Shown in pieces: positions 34,465-44,040 of a DNA stretch of 64,000 nt. A program made the translations under genes and the position numbers. Origin of the DNA: JADJLQ01 sp038251405 (GTDB lineage Bacteria; Bacteroidota; Bacteroidia; Chitinophagales; Saprospiraceae); assembly GCA_038251405.1 (NCBI GenBank), contig JBBSBH010000005.1, positions 1-64,000 of the forward strand, in the 5' to 3' direction. Under the pieces are notes generated by a model, which saw nothing but the letters and a program-made list of their open reading frames with translations, did not search any database and was not told where the DNA came from. Each line of letters opens with the position of its first letter. Position 1 is the stretch's first letter.

Positions 34465-34821
34465 ATGAGTTATTTTCAACAGATGGAAATAACTATTACC
34501 AATGTAGATCTTATAAAAATAGTTCACATCTCTGGTGAACTAAATGCAGCGACATCATCAGAAGCTGAAACTAAAATCAATCAACTAATCATGGGCGGGA
34601 ATCACAAATTGATTATTGATCTGGACAAATTAAGATATATATCCAGTGCCGGCCTTAGGGTTTTTTTAATAGCCAATAAATTGAACAAGAAAAATCCATC
34701 CGGGGAAATACGGATTTGTAAGTTAAATGATATTGTAAAGGAAGTGTTTGAAATTTCAGGATTCAATTTGATTTTCAAATGTTTTGAAGACTCCACTGCT
34801 GCACAGGAAGGCTGGTCATGA
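34465..34821 (+). CDS. STAS-domain anti-sigma factor antagonist (RsbV/SpoIIAA-like)
   Basis: A 118-residue STAS protein with the phosphorylation motif YISSAGLRVFL near residues 59-69. In partner switching the unphosphorylated form binds the anti-sigma kinase and frees its partner. The start could also be the ATG at 34483, which gives MEITITNVDL and is closer to family starts. It overlaps the kinase gene by four bases (ATGA). The phosphatase of the operon is at 36984. Confidence 0.9.
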   Translation: MSYFQQMEITITNVDLIKIVHISGELNAATSSEAETKINQLIMGGNHKLIIDLDKLRYISSAGLRVFLIANKLNKKNPSGEIRICKLNDIVKEVFEISGFNLIFKCFEDSTAAQEGWS

Positions 34822-35249
34822 AAACTCCTTCACTAAATATTCAATTTCAAAGCAATATAGAAAACATTCAATATGCCTTAAATTCGTTGGATGAATTCTG
34901 CTATAAAAATTCCGTTCCGGATTTGGAGCATAAAAAGCTCCTTATTCTTACCGACGAAATTTTATCTAATATTATAAAGTATGGCAAATTGAATGATGAT
35001 TCCCAATTTATCAGTTTTAGTTGCAAAAAAACAGACGAAGACTGGCAGCTTGAATTTGAAGACCGGGGTATTCATTTTGATCCCGCAAATTATCTTGAAC
35101 AGATCAATTACAAAGAAGATCCCGATGAAATCAAAAAAGTAGGGGGATTGGGTTTGAAGATAGTGAATAATTTTTTACACTCTATGGATTACCACAGAAG
35201 AGGGGAGAAAAATTATCTTAGATTAAAAATAAAATTTATAAACCAATAA
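34818..35249 (+). CDS. RsbW-like anti-sigma serine kinase (HATPase)
   Basis: A 143-residue GHKL ATPase with N box ILTDEILSNIIKYG, G1-type FEDRGIHFDP and G2-type GGLGLKIVNNF. It would phosphorylate the STAS protein encoded just before it (four-base overlap). No sigma factor gene is present, so its target might be an unlinked sigma factor or another regulator. Confidence 0.9.
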   Translation: MKTPSLNIQFQSNIENIQYALNSLDEFCYKNSVPDLEHKKLLILTDEILSNIIKYGKLNDDSQFISFSCKKTDEDWQLEFEDRGIHFDPANYLEQINYKEDPDEIKKVGGLGLKIVNNFLHSMDYHRRGEKNYLRLKIKFINQ

Positions 35250-35262
35250 ATCTATACCAAAA

Positions 35263-36987
35263 ATGAAAATAAGTAATATGAAAACAGTAGTTATCGGAGC
35301 AGTTCTATTATCCTTTTATTTTCAAATAAATGCTCAAAATGAAAGATATTTTGTCGGCCAGGATTCTACCTTGTATTGGAATAAAAAATTACCCGTATAT
35401 ATCCAACTTTCTCCAACACCTGATGGAAAAGGAATTAATCTGGAAAGCAAAGAGTATTCCGAATATTCTAATCCTGTATTTTTTGATACCGAAGGCCCCA
35501 ATTTTATACGTACAAAGGAAGCGGTAAATAATAAAACCATGAAAATAGTACCCAGGCTTGAAGTACTATTTAAAGTAGTAGCTGATGGACAAAGTCCATC
35601 GACTTCGGCTGATCTAAAAGGAGCTCCTGCATATAACAAAGACGGCCATAATTATTATGGGAAAGGATTGGAGTTTGAATTATCAGCTGATGATAAATAT
35701 TCAGGAGTCGAAAAGGTCTACTGGTCTCTAAATGATACTTTTACCAAGGAATATACCGATCCAGTAGTTGTGAATCTTGAAGGAGATCAAATGCTTTATT
35801 ATTTTGCAGAGGATCGTGTGGGCAACATGGAGACAAAGAACACGAAACAATTTATTGTAGACCTGACTCCTCCCGAAATAACCCATAATATTAATGGAGT
35901 AGCTGAGAATAATACGGTCGCGAGCTCAACCACAATATATTTCACTGGAGTAGATAAAATATCCGGCTTGAAAAACATCTATTATAGATTTGATGATGGT
36001 TCATTTACTATCTATCGAGGGATAAATCTTAGCCTGCAAAGCCTGGAAGATGGAAATCATACCCTGGAGTATTATGCTGAAGATTTTGTAGGCAACAAGA
36101 GCTCTGTTATCAAATATGATTTTTACTATGATAAATTGGCACCTATTACAGCATCAGATATTTTAGGAGATAAATATATTTGGCAGGATAAAGTATATTT
36201 TTCAGGTCGTACTAAAATGAAATTGACGGCAATTGATAATAAATCAGGGGTGAAAGATATCTTATATGCTATCGATGGTGAGCCATTTAAGGTATATACT
36301 GATCCGTTTTATTTACCTAATTTACAGGGAGACCATATCATTAAGTTTTATTCCAATGATAGAGTATCTAATGCGCCCAGTGGTGCTGAAGAGTATAAAC
36401 ATAATGTAAATCGGGTATTTCTCGATCTGACTGGGCCAGATATATCTAATCAGTGGCAAGGTCCATTCTATAAAACATTGCATGAATTATTTATTGGCCC
36501 CAAAACTTCAATTTTAATTGATGCAAAGGATCAACAATCCGGGGTACAAAAAATTGCCTACAGTGTCGACAGGAATCAGGCAGAGACCACATACGAAAAA
36601 CCATTCTCAGTAAACCTTACATCGGGAAAACACACCATAGAATTATTTGCATATGATAATGTAAATAACAGAAATACGGTAGCCAATGAAATATTATTTG
36701 ATGGTGATCTGCCTAAAATCTTTACTAATTTTAGTGTTGCTACTATTGGTCAAAAAGAAGGCATTAATATGTTTCCTCCGCATACTACTTTATATTTGGC
36801 AGCTACGGATGAGTCTTCAGGAAATGAAAAAATATTTTTTACAATGAATGGAGCATCAGAGAAACTATATACTAGCCCTCTGACTAATTTTGTTAATAAT
36901 ACAAAATACGAGTTAAAGATTAGGGCTATTGATAATGTGGGCAATGAAAAAATAGAGTCTGTAACTTTTTATATAGGTGATAAATGA
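35263..36987 (+). CDS. Exported protein with OmpL47-type beta-sandwich repeats
   Basis: A 574-residue protein with a signal peptide (VVIGAVLLSFYFQINAQ, ending near residue 22). At least four repeats follow the pattern D-x-SGV-x(n)-Y-T-P-x-G-x-H-x(L/I)-x-Y-x-A-D-x-V-G-N, for example near AEDRVGNMET, AEDFVGNKSS, SNDRVSNAPS and AIDNVGNEKI. This matches OmpL47-like domains. No T9SS tail is seen. It is embedded between a partner-switch kinase and phosphatase, with a four-base overlap to the latter, which hints that it is an envelope part of the same signalling system. It may also be regulated cargo. Confidence 0.8.
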   Translation: MKISNMKTVVIGAVLLSFYFQINAQNERYFVGQDSTLYWNKKLPVYIQLSPTPDGKGINLESKEYSEYSNPVFFDTEGPNFIRTKEAVNNKTMKIVPRLEVLFKVVADGQSPSTSADLKGAPAYNKDGHNYYGKGLEFELSADDKYSGVEKVYWSLNDTFTKEYTDPVVVNLEGDQMLYYFAEDRVGNMETKNTKQFIVDLTPPEITHNINGVAENNTVASSTTIYFTGVDKISGLKNIYYRFDDGSFTIYRGINLSLQSLEDGNHTLEYYAEDFVGNKSSVIKYDFYYDKLAPITASDILGDKYIWQDKVYFSGRTKMKLTAIDNKSGVKDILYAIDGEPFKVYTDPFYLPNLQGDHIIKFYSNDRVSNAPSGAEEYKHNVNRVFLDLTGPDISNQWQGPFYKTLHELFIGPKTSILIDAKDQQSGVQKIAYSVDRNQAETTYEKPFSVNLTSGKHTIELFAYDNVNNRNTVANEILFDGDLPKIFTNFSVATIGQKEGINMFPPHTTLYLAATDESSGNEKIFFTMNGASEKLYTSPLTNFVNNTKYELKIRAIDNVGNEKIESVTFYIGDK

Positions 36988-38825
36988 GATTGAAATTAAA
37001 TACAATCTATTCCCTCCGGTTAGGAGCTCTATTATTCCTATCACTAGTATTCAACATAGGGAAGATAAGGTCACAAATACAACCTTTTTCCAGAAATGAT
37101 TCAGCTTATGTAAAAGCCTTAGAAAACAATTTTGAAATTCAAACAAAAGCCAATAATATCAAAGAGGCCAGCTATCAATTAAATGAACTTGCCCTCACCT
37201 ATTGGAATCACAATAATTTTAAGAAAGCAATAGAATTTTATGAAAAATCACTCCAACTCAATCATCAATTAGGTAATGAAAACGGAGAGTCTATGATTCA
37301 TGGCAATCTGGGATTGCTTTACGCAGACACTAAAGACTATCAAAAATCGCTGGACAGTTGGCAAAAAGTGTTAACTGCCAGGAGGGCTTTTAATAATAAA
37401 GAAGCCCTTGTTGAAGCTCTTGTCAACTGCTCGGTTTCTTTAAATAGTCTGAAAAGGTATTCTGAATCTCTCGATATGCTGGAAGAAGCTTCTTTATTGT
37501 CAAGAGAAATTCCTGATCAGAAGCGTATGCTTGAAGCTTTGTTGAAATGTTATAGAAATTTATCTGAAACCTATGAGAAAGCCGGTGATCGGGAAAAGGC
37601 GACACAATATTTCGATTACTATAAAATCTTTTCTGATAAGCAAAACGAAATCGATTATACAAAGTTAAGGAATGCGGCAGAAGAAGAAAAATTGCGGAAG
37701 GAACTGGCGGAAAATCAAAACAAACTTAAAGAGCAGGAGTTAATAAAAAAGCAATATGAACTTAGAGAATCATCTATTGATTTATTAGAGGCCACCAAAG
37801 TAAATCAGCTTCTGGACTCTACACTCACCCGGGCGGAGTTACAATTGGTTATCATCAGGCAAAAGGCACAGGCTGATAGTTTAAATGCTATAACTGTAAA
37901 AGCAGAATTGAAAAGGGCGCAGGCTGTAAGAAATTCGTTCGCATTAGCTGCACTTTCTTTAGTGGCCATTTCCTTTTTTATCTATAGAAATTATATACAA
38001 GTCAAGAGATCACGCAAACTATTAGCTGAAAAAAATGAACAAATTGAATCTCAGAATAAAAAACTCGATGCACTCAACAAATTAATAGCAAAGCATAATG
38101 CAAGAATGAAGCAAGAGTTAGATGTGGGTCAGGAAATCCAAATGAGTATGCTACCAAAAGATTTTCCAACCATGGGTGTAGATTTATATGCGTTGTTGGA
38201 GCCGTCCCGTGAAGTAGGAGGAGATTTATATGATTTTTTCATGGTAGATAATGACCATCTTTTTTTTGGAATCGGTGATGTTTCCGGAAAAGGCGTGCCG
38301 GCAGCTTTATTTATGGCAGTTACCAAGACATTGGTAAAAACCTATGGTTCACGATTAACTTCACCCGCTGCTATTCTTACAGAAGTAAATAGGGATATTT
38401 TTATACAAAATGATCAATCTATGTTTGTAACCTATTTTTTAGGTTATCTTAATACAAACACCGGAGAACTATGCTATAGCAATGCCGGGCATTTACATCC
38501 GATCCTAAGGGAATTAAATACTACAAAGACCTTGACAGAATTACACGGACCTGTCATTGGTGCTGTTGAATATTTTAAATATAAAGAGTCAAAAATAGTA
38601 TTGAAAAAACGAGATAAACTAATCCTGTATACTGACGGTATTACGGAGGCTACTAATCTAAATGGTGAATATTACGGCGAAACAAGGTTGGCTAATATTA
38701 TTTGTTCTAACGCCAGTCTTACTTCTGAACCCTTATTAAAGTCAATTTTAGAAGATCTAAAATCGTTTAGTGCAGTAGAAGAACAGAATGATGATATTAC
38801 CTTACTGGGGCTTGAGTTAATGTAA
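36984..38825 (+). CDS. TPR and SpoIIE-domain serine phosphatase (RsbU-like)
   Basis: A 613-residue membrane protein. A signal or anchor is at 10-30, and tetratricopeptide repeats at about 60-225 should face outward. A coiled coil covers 228-310, a transmembrane segment 318-335, and a PP2C/SpoIIE phosphatase about 384-612 with metal motifs EVGGDLYDF and GDVSGKGVPAAL (431-442). It would dephosphorylate the STAS protein of the same operon and so activate the output. The gene overlaps the OmpL47-type gene by four bases, making a four-gene unit from 34465. Confidence 0.92.
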   Translation: MRLKLNTIYSLRLGALLFLSLVFNIGKIRSQIQPFSRNDSAYVKALENNFEIQTKANNIKEASYQLNELALTYWNHNNFKKAIEFYEKSLQLNHQLGNENGESMIHGNLGLLYADTKDYQKSLDSWQKVLTARRAFNNKEALVEALVNCSVSLNSLKRYSESLDMLEEASLLSREIPDQKRMLEALLKCYRNLSETYEKAGDREKATQYFDYYKIFSDKQNEIDYTKLRNAAEEEKLRKELAENQNKLKEQELIKKQYELRESSIDLLEATKVNQLLDSTLTRAELQLVIIRQKAQADSLNAITVKAELKRAQAVRNSFALAALSLVAISFFIYRNYIQVKRSRKLLAEKNEQIESQNKKLDALNKLIAKHNARMKQELDVGQEIQMSMLPKDFPTMGVDLYALLEPSREVGGDLYDFFMVDNDHLFFGIGDVSGKGVPAALFMAVTKTLVKTYGSRLTSPAAILTEVNRDIFIQNDQSMFVTYFLGYLNTNTGELCYSNAGHLHPILRELNTTKTLTELHGPVIGAVEYFKYKESKIVLKKRDKLILYTDGITEATNLNGEYYGETRLANIICSNASLTSEPLLKSILEDLKSFSAVEEQNDDITLLGLELM

Positions 38826-38848
38826 TAGTATTATCACTTACAATACTA
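38826..38848. terminator. Hairpin between convergent phosphatase and MBL genes
   Basis: TAGTATT (38826-38832) pairs with AATACTA (38842-38848), nine-base loop. It overlaps the MBL stop codon and could serve both directions; the stem is AT-rich and weak. Confidence 0.35.
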
Positions 38849-39779
38849 AACCGTCGTATGCCAGATAGATTTTGAGCTTAGATTCACTATCGAATATTTT
38901 TAAATAGCGGAGACTTTCAGTATAAAATTTATCTAATTTTTCATCATCCAGGAGATGGTCAGAATGAAACAGGCAAAGTTTTTGAGCGCCCGCATGTACC
39001 GCCATTTCAATAGCTACCAGGTTACTGCTATGACCCCAATCCTGCTTACTGTATAAATGATCTGCAAGATTAAACTGACCGTCAACGATCAAAACATCAG
39101 CATTTTTATAAAAATTAGAAAAGGTTTGCCTTACATCCTCATCACCGGATATTTCTATATCGGTACTATATACTATTTTCTTAGCTTCCTTTTCGAAACA
39201 ATATCCATACGACTTGCCTGGATGAGGCTGTTCTATCATGGCAATATCTACACCCCCAATATTTAATTTTTGATCGGGTTCCAGCGTATGGAAACTTATA
39301 TTGGCACCCATGTTTTTTAACTGCACCGGGAAAAAAGGTGGCTCTTGCTGATTTACAAAAGCCTTTTCCAGGTCTGGATGACAACCCCAGATTTTGATGA
39401 TATAGCCTTGCATGTAGGCAGGTATAAAAAATGGAAAACCCTGAATGTGATCCCAATGTACATGAGACATCAGGATATTAATAACATTTTGATGGGGGCT
39501 ATTATTTTGAATAAGATTTCTGCCCAAGTCTTTCAGTCCGGTTCCGGCATCGCAAATCAAAATTTCCGAGCCACCAGATATCTCTATGCACGGCGTATTA
39601 TTACCATAGGTAGATTTTACACCAAAAGGCAATGAATCAATAAAATCATCAATCTCCTCGGGGGACCGAATCCCCTTTTCTATTGCTGAGGATAAAGCAA
39701 ATTTCAATTTAGATTTAATGCTGCTTGATGAAATAGATGAGGGCATTGAACCTCTGCTTCCCCAAAATTTAACATGCAT
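38838..39779 (-). CDS. MBL-fold metallo-hydrolase
   Basis: A 313-residue metallo-beta-lactamase-fold enzyme. The opening FWGSRGSMP is shared with phosphodiesterase-like and RNase Z-like members. Metal motif SHVHWDH is at 105-111; further ligands are H in QPHPGKSYGY and D in YSTDIE and H in FHSDH. A helical insert at about 20-55 (KSKLKFALSSAIEKG) precedes STYGNNTPC. Hydrolysis of a phosphodiester, perhaps a cyclic nucleotide, is plausible but not shown. It converges with the partner-switch phosphatase. Confidence 0.88.
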   Translation of the reverse strand: MHVKFWGSRGSMPSSISSSSIKSKLKFALSSAIEKGIRSPEEIDDFIDSLPFGVKSTYGNNTPCIEISGGSEILICDAGTGLKDLGRNLIQNNSPHQNVINILMSHVHWDHIQGFPFFIPAYMQGYIIKIWGCHPDLEKAFVNQQEPPFFPVQLKNMGANISFHTLEPDQKLNIGGVDIAMIEQPHPGKSYGYCFEKEAKKIVYSTDIEISGDEDVRQTFSNFYKNADVLIVDGQFNLADHLYSKQDWGHSSNLVAIEMAVHAGAQKLCLFHSDHLLDDEKLDKFYTESLRYLKIFDSESKLKIYLAYDGLVL

Positions 39780-40023
39780 ATGTTTTCAGTATAAAATTAG
39801 AATATAAAGCTATCCATTTTTTTATAACTATCCATTTCAAATTAGTTTACCAAATCCCCTTTTACAATTAAAAATGAATGAAGTGAGTTTTAAATGTGAT
39901 ATTCTAAGTACCTTATTCGTACTCTAATTTTTAACTTTACTGATTATATGATGCATTTTGAGTTGTACATCAATAAATGTACTTAATAAGCTGAATAATC
40001 TCTTACCAAATAACATGTAGAAT

Positions 40024-40235
40024 ATGAAAAAACGGACACTTCATTGGAAAATTTTAATAGAAATGGTTCTTGGAATTATATGGCTCTACTTTCGAGCTCA
40101 TTAGGATGAAGTGACTTTACTATACGATGGATTGATCCTTTTGGAACGATTTTCATAAACTTATTAAAACTCATTGAGGTACCCTAGTGCTGTTATCTAT
40201 CATTAGCCAGCTTTATTGCAGCTGGTGAAAATATG
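40024..40235 (+). pseudogene. Relic of a dicarboxylate:cation symporter (DAACS family)
   Basis: The ATG at 40024 begins MKKRTLHWKILIEMVLGIIW, the opening of GltP/DctA-type transporters, and stops after 26 codons. A shifted frame then reads RWIDPFGTIFINLLKLIEVP, the next conserved block, before a TAG; a further shift gives LVLLSIIS. At least two frameshifts or deletions and loss of the rest of the roughly 400-residue protein mark it as dead. The surrounding gap (39780-40408) shows no other gene. Confidence 0.7.
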
Positions 40236-40408
40236 GTGGATTATAAAAACTGAAATAATCCATTTAAGACATTTAATCTTGAGCCTAAATAAATCTTTTC
40301 CATTCTATCAGAATCAAACATTGAATCAGCTCCTTTGTCATGACGCCAGTAACTGTGGAGTAGCCGATATTTTCATCTTGATATTTGCCAATGTAGTATT
40401 TTTACCCC

Positions 40409-41185
40409 ATGCGATATGCACTGAAGCTTTCATATGATGGAACTAATTTTCAAGGTTGGCAAAAACAATTAGGAGATAAAAGAACGGTACAAGGCGAATT
40501 GGAGCGTTGTATTAATATTCTCTGCAAATCAGATTCTAAAATAGAAATTACAGGCTGTGGTCGCACAGACACGGGAGTTCACGCAATTAATTATATTGCT
40601 CATTTTGATTGGAATAAAACGCTTCCCCCTGATTTTGTATATCATCTAAATTCAATATTACCAACCGATATAGCTATAGATGACACCATAGAAGTAGATG
40701 ATACATTTCATGCGAGATATGATGCTATACAAAGACGATACGAATATCATCTGCATGGGTTCAAAGCTCCTTTTCTAGACAAATGGAGCTTTCGCATAAA
40801 ATCTTTCGATAAACTGGAGATGAATAAATTAAACGAAGCAGCAGGTTTGATTTCATCCTTCCATTCCTTCTATCCGTTTTGCCTATCAGATAGCGGTGTG
40901 AAAAATTATAATGTCACCATATTTGAGTCTTATTGGAAGGAGGCTGCCGAAAAGCAATTGGTTTTTACTATTTCGGCAAACAGATTTTTACGAGGCATGG
41001 TGAGATTAGTAACCGGCATGTGTGTAAATGTAGCCACAGGACAATTGGAAATGGAGGCAGTAAAAAATGCTTTGACAAATCAAACCTTACTGCCAAAGAG
41101 CCTAAGCTTACCACCACATGGCTTATATCTGGTAAATGTAAAATATGAAAATCTCGATATTGACCAAAGCATTGAAAAGCAATAA
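40409..41185 (+). CDS. truA: tRNA pseudouridine(38-40) synthase
   Basis: A 258-residue TruA. The catalytic Asp is in GCGRTDTGVHA near residues 50-60. Other signatures are YDGTNFQGWQ at 9-18, RRYEYHL and NRFLRGMVRLVTGM. It modifies U38-U40 in the anticodon arm of many tRNAs. A TATTTTTA box ends five bases before the ATG, so the message may be leaderless. Confidence 0.96.
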   Translation: MRYALKLSYDGTNFQGWQKQLGDKRTVQGELERCINILCKSDSKIEITGCGRTDTGVHAINYIAHFDWNKTLPPDFVYHLNSILPTDIAIDDTIEVDDTFHARYDAIQRRYEYHLHGFKAPFLDKWSFRIKSFDKLEMNKLNEAAGLISSFHSFYPFCLSDSGVKNYNVTIFESYWKEAAEKQLVFTISANRFLRGMVRLVTGMCVNVATGQLEMEAVKNALTNQTLLPKSLSLPPHGLYLVNVKYENLDIDQSIEKQ

Positions 41186-41285
41186 AACTAACAATAGAAC
41201 TTATTAACAACGAGGAAAGAATTCTTTCAAATGCGGTAAGCTTTTTTAAAGAAATTCATCATCTTGCAACGAAGTTATAAAAGAC

Positions 41286-42560
41286 CTAATCAATCTCAGG
41301 ATACAAAGGATATCCAGCCATCATCTCTTTAACTTTCTTTTTAGTACCATTGATCAAGCTCTCATCAGATGGATTACTTACTATCTCATTGATCCAATCC
41401 ACTACTTGTTTACATTCATCTTCTTTTAAACCACGAGTAGTAATTGCAGGAGTACCTATTCTTAAACCGGATGTAACTGTAGGGCTCTTTTCATCGAAAG
41501 GCACCATATTCTTATTCACGGTGATTTCAGCTTTACCAAGTGCTTCTTCTGCTTCTTTGCCTGAAATCTTTTTATTACTGAGATCGATCAACATGAGGTG
41601 ATTATCTGTGCCCCCGGAAATGATTTTGTATCCATACTCATTGAACTTCGAAGCCATCGCCTGTGCATTTTTCATAACCTGCACGGCATAATTTTTATAA
41701 TCCTCGGTCAAGGCTTCGCCAAAAGCTATTGCTTTAGCCGCAATTACATGCTCTAATGGACCGCCTTGCATTCCGGGAAATACCCCACTATCCAGTATGG
41801 TAGACATTTTTATAATTGATCCTTTAGAGGTCGTTCTTCCCCATGGATTTTCGAAGTTTTTACCCATCATGATGAAACCACCTCTGGGACCTCTTAAAGT
41901 CTTATGAGTAGTGGAGGTGACTATATGACAATATTCCATTGGGTTATTGAGTAATCCCTTTGCAATCAAACCAGCAGGATGGGCAATATCTGCCATTAGT
42001 AAAGCTCCTGCTTCATTGGCTATTCTTCTAAATTCCTTATAGTCCCAATCTCTTGAATATGCACTGGCTCCGCAGATGATCAATTTGGGTTTGTTTTGCA
42101 GTGCCGACTGAGCGACTTTTTTCATGTCGATTCTACCTGTATCAGGCTCTACCCCGTAAAAAACCGGGTTGAAAGTCTTACCGCTATAATTTACAGGAGA
42201 TCCATGTGTAAGATGACCGCCATGAGCCAGATTGAAACCCATAATAGTATCACCCGGTTTGAGACAAGCTAGAAACACAGCACTATTTGCCTGGGCTCCA
42301 CTATGCGGTTGTACATTGGCATAAGCAGCATTAAAAAGTTGCTTCAAGCGATCGATGGCTATGGTTTCAATTTCATCTATTACCTCACACCCACCATAAT
42401 ATCTCTTGCCAGGGTAACCTTCTGCATATTTATTAGTCAGACAGGTACCCATCGCCTGAATAGTATTTAAACTGGCAAAATTTTCACTGGCGATAAGCTC
42501 TATTCCGTGTCTTTGTCTTTCTAATTCTTTGGAGATGAGATTAAATACAGGATCTTTCAT
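41286..42560 (-). CDS. glyA: Serine hydroxymethyltransferase
   Basis: A 424-residue PLP enzyme converting serine and tetrahydrofolate to glycine and methylene-tetrahydrofolate. The lysine bearing PLP is in TSTTHKTLRGPRGG. The N-terminal LIASENFASL and YAEGYPGKRYYGGCE are standard. It has normal length and stands alone, convergent to truA. Confidence 0.97.
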   Translation of the reverse strand: MKDPVFNLISKELERQRHGIELIASENFASLNTIQAMGTCLTNKYAEGYPGKRYYGGCEVIDEIETIAIDRLKQLFNAAYANVQPHSGAQANSAVFLACLKPGDTIMGFNLAHGGHLTHGSPVNYSGKTFNPVFYGVEPDTGRIDMKKVAQSALQNKPKLIICGASAYSRDWDYKEFRRIANEAGALLMADIAHPAGLIAKGLLNNPMEYCHIVTSTTHKTLRGPRGGFIMMGKNFENPWGRTTSKGSIIKMSTILDSGVFPGMQGGPLEHVIAAKAIAFGEALTEDYKNYAVQVMKNAQAMASKFNEYGYKIISGGTDNHLMLIDLSNKKISGKEAEEALGKAEITVNKNMVPFDEKSPTVTSGLRIGTPAITTRGLKEDECKQVVDWINEIVSNPSDESLINGTKKKVKEMMAGYPLYPEID

Positions 42561-42593
42561 GTAGACTTAATTATTCTTTTAAAAATGGAATTG

Positions 42594-42601
42594 CGAAGAT
42601 A
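42594..42601 (-). promoter_or_regulatory. Possible -7 box of glyA
   Basis: TATCTTCG on the minus strand differs from TAnnTTTG at one base and lies 33 bases before the ATG. Confidence 0.35.
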
Positions 42602-42780
42602 GGGTTTAGAGGTTGTATAAAATAAAAAAGGCCACCTTTCGCAAGAATGCTTTCAAATTATTTGAATACTTCAAAAAAGGCTTTTAGTTGATCCTCTATA
42701 ATGATAATTTCAAATTAAGTGCCTATTCACTGTGTTGACTCTTCTAAAAAGTCATGACTGATGCATGATTTGCTTACATT

Positions 42781-43932
42781 TTATAAATAAACTAAATAAT
42801 ATTTTGATTCCAGTGCAGATATATTGTTTAATGTTGAATATTTAGATAAAGGTGTGATTTTGTTCTCTTTTGACAAGATCATAATCTCATCAATATCTAC
42901 GTTATAGCCTTCATTTGTTTCTTTGCCTTTGAAAATCAAATTCGGGTGGTGCAATCCTTTTTTTAATTTATTAATATATTGATTGTCAAAAGGTTTTAAA
43001 GAAAGTTGACATTTAAACAAATTTCGATTTAGCAAGCCCTCTGAAAGAATCCTGATTTTTGAATTTTGGGATTGCTTACATTGCTTGAGTGCAAAAAAGA
43101 TATCTGTATCATCAATTTCAGCAAAATTAATTAACCTTTGTTCTACCTCATTTCCACTTATACTTTGTAAGTCTTTTAATTTTGGAAAAATCTGGGCTAA
43201 ATGATCTGATGTACAAAGTTCATCAAACCAGTGGATGAGCATTTTTTCAGCTGAAAGCACTGTTTTGTGTAAATATACCTGCCAATACATAATCCTTCTG
43301 GAGATCAAAAATTTTTCAATAGAGTAAATCCCTTTTTCCTCCACCACCAGGCGATGATCATATACATGGAGCATTTTAATGATTCGCTCATATCCAATTA
43401 CTCCTTCCGCTACACCTGAATAAAAACTATCCCTATTCAAATAGTCCATTCTATCCACATCCAGTTGCCCGGAAACTAATTGATGTAAAAATTTTTTGGG
43501 ATGCTTATTTCTAAATATTTTAATAGCTTCCAGGAGCTTGCCGTCAAACTCCGTATTCAATTTATTCATAAAAGCCAGGGAGACTTTTTCATGGGACCAG
43601 GGAATGAATTTTTTTTCCAGCGCATGTGAGAATGGAGAATGTCCAATATCATGTAACAAGATGGCTATTTCGGCTCCCTGAGCCTCAGAATCACTAATTT
43701 CTACTCCTTTGGCTCTTAGGGATTCAATAGCCAAAGTCATCAAATGCAAAGCACCTAATGCATGCTGAAACCTGGAATGGGTAGCTCCCGGATAAACATA
43801 ATCAGTAAGTCCCAATTGTCTTATTCTTCGCAATCTTTGAAACCACGGATGTTGAATAAGGTCAAAGATAAATTCATCCGGAATAGTAGTAAATCCATAT
43901 ACCGGATCGTTGATTATCTTTCTTTTATTCAT
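42781..43932 (-). CDS. HD-domain phosphohydrolase (dGTPase-like)
   Basis: A 383-residue HD protein. Metal residues are seen as THSRFQHALG (His57), LLHDIGHSPFSH (His94, Asp95) and the later VSGQLDVDRMDYLNRDS. This set is typical of SAMHD1-like dNTP triphosphohydrolases and related COG1078 proteins. dNTP or another phosphorylated substrate is likely but unproven. A TATTTTTG box ends four bases before the ATG, so the message looks leaderless. Confidence 0.9.
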   Translation of the reverse strand: MNKRKIINDPVYGFTTIPDEFIFDLIQHPWFQRLRRIRQLGLTDYVYPGATHSRFQHALGALHLMTLAIESLRAKGVEISDSEAQGAEIAILLHDIGHSPFSHALEKKFIPWSHEKVSLAFMNKLNTEFDGKLLEAIKIFRNKHPKKFLHQLVSGQLDVDRMDYLNRDSFYSGVAEGVIGYERIIKMLHVYDHRLVVEEKGIYSIEKFLISRRIMYWQVYLHKTVLSAEKMLIHWFDELCTSDHLAQIFPKLKDLQSISGNEVEQRLINFAEIDDTDIFFALKQCKQSQNSKIRILSEGLLNRNLFKCQLSLKPFDNQYINKLKKGLHHPNLIFKGKETNEGYNVDIDEIMILSKENKITPLSKYSTLNNISALESKYYLVYL

Positions 43933-43936
43933 CGTG

Positions 43937-43944
43937 CAAAAATA
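43937..43944 (-). promoter_or_regulatory. -7 promoter box of the HD gene
   Basis: TATTTTTG on the minus strand matches TAnnTTTG, four bases from the ATG. Predicted transcription start is at or next to the start codon. Confidence 0.45.
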
Positions 43945-44040
43945 TAACTATCATTGTTTTCGTTTACTCAAGACTTAGAGCATCATTGAAAAACAATATT
44001 TATTAAATTTAAAGATTAAGTTCGATTTTGGAAGAAGAAT

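Noticed and set aside
41215..41228. Perfect 14-base palindrome GAAAGAATTCTTTC between truA and glyA as a terminator
   Set aside because: It has no loop and no T-run; it may be chance or a binding site, but nothing supports a role.
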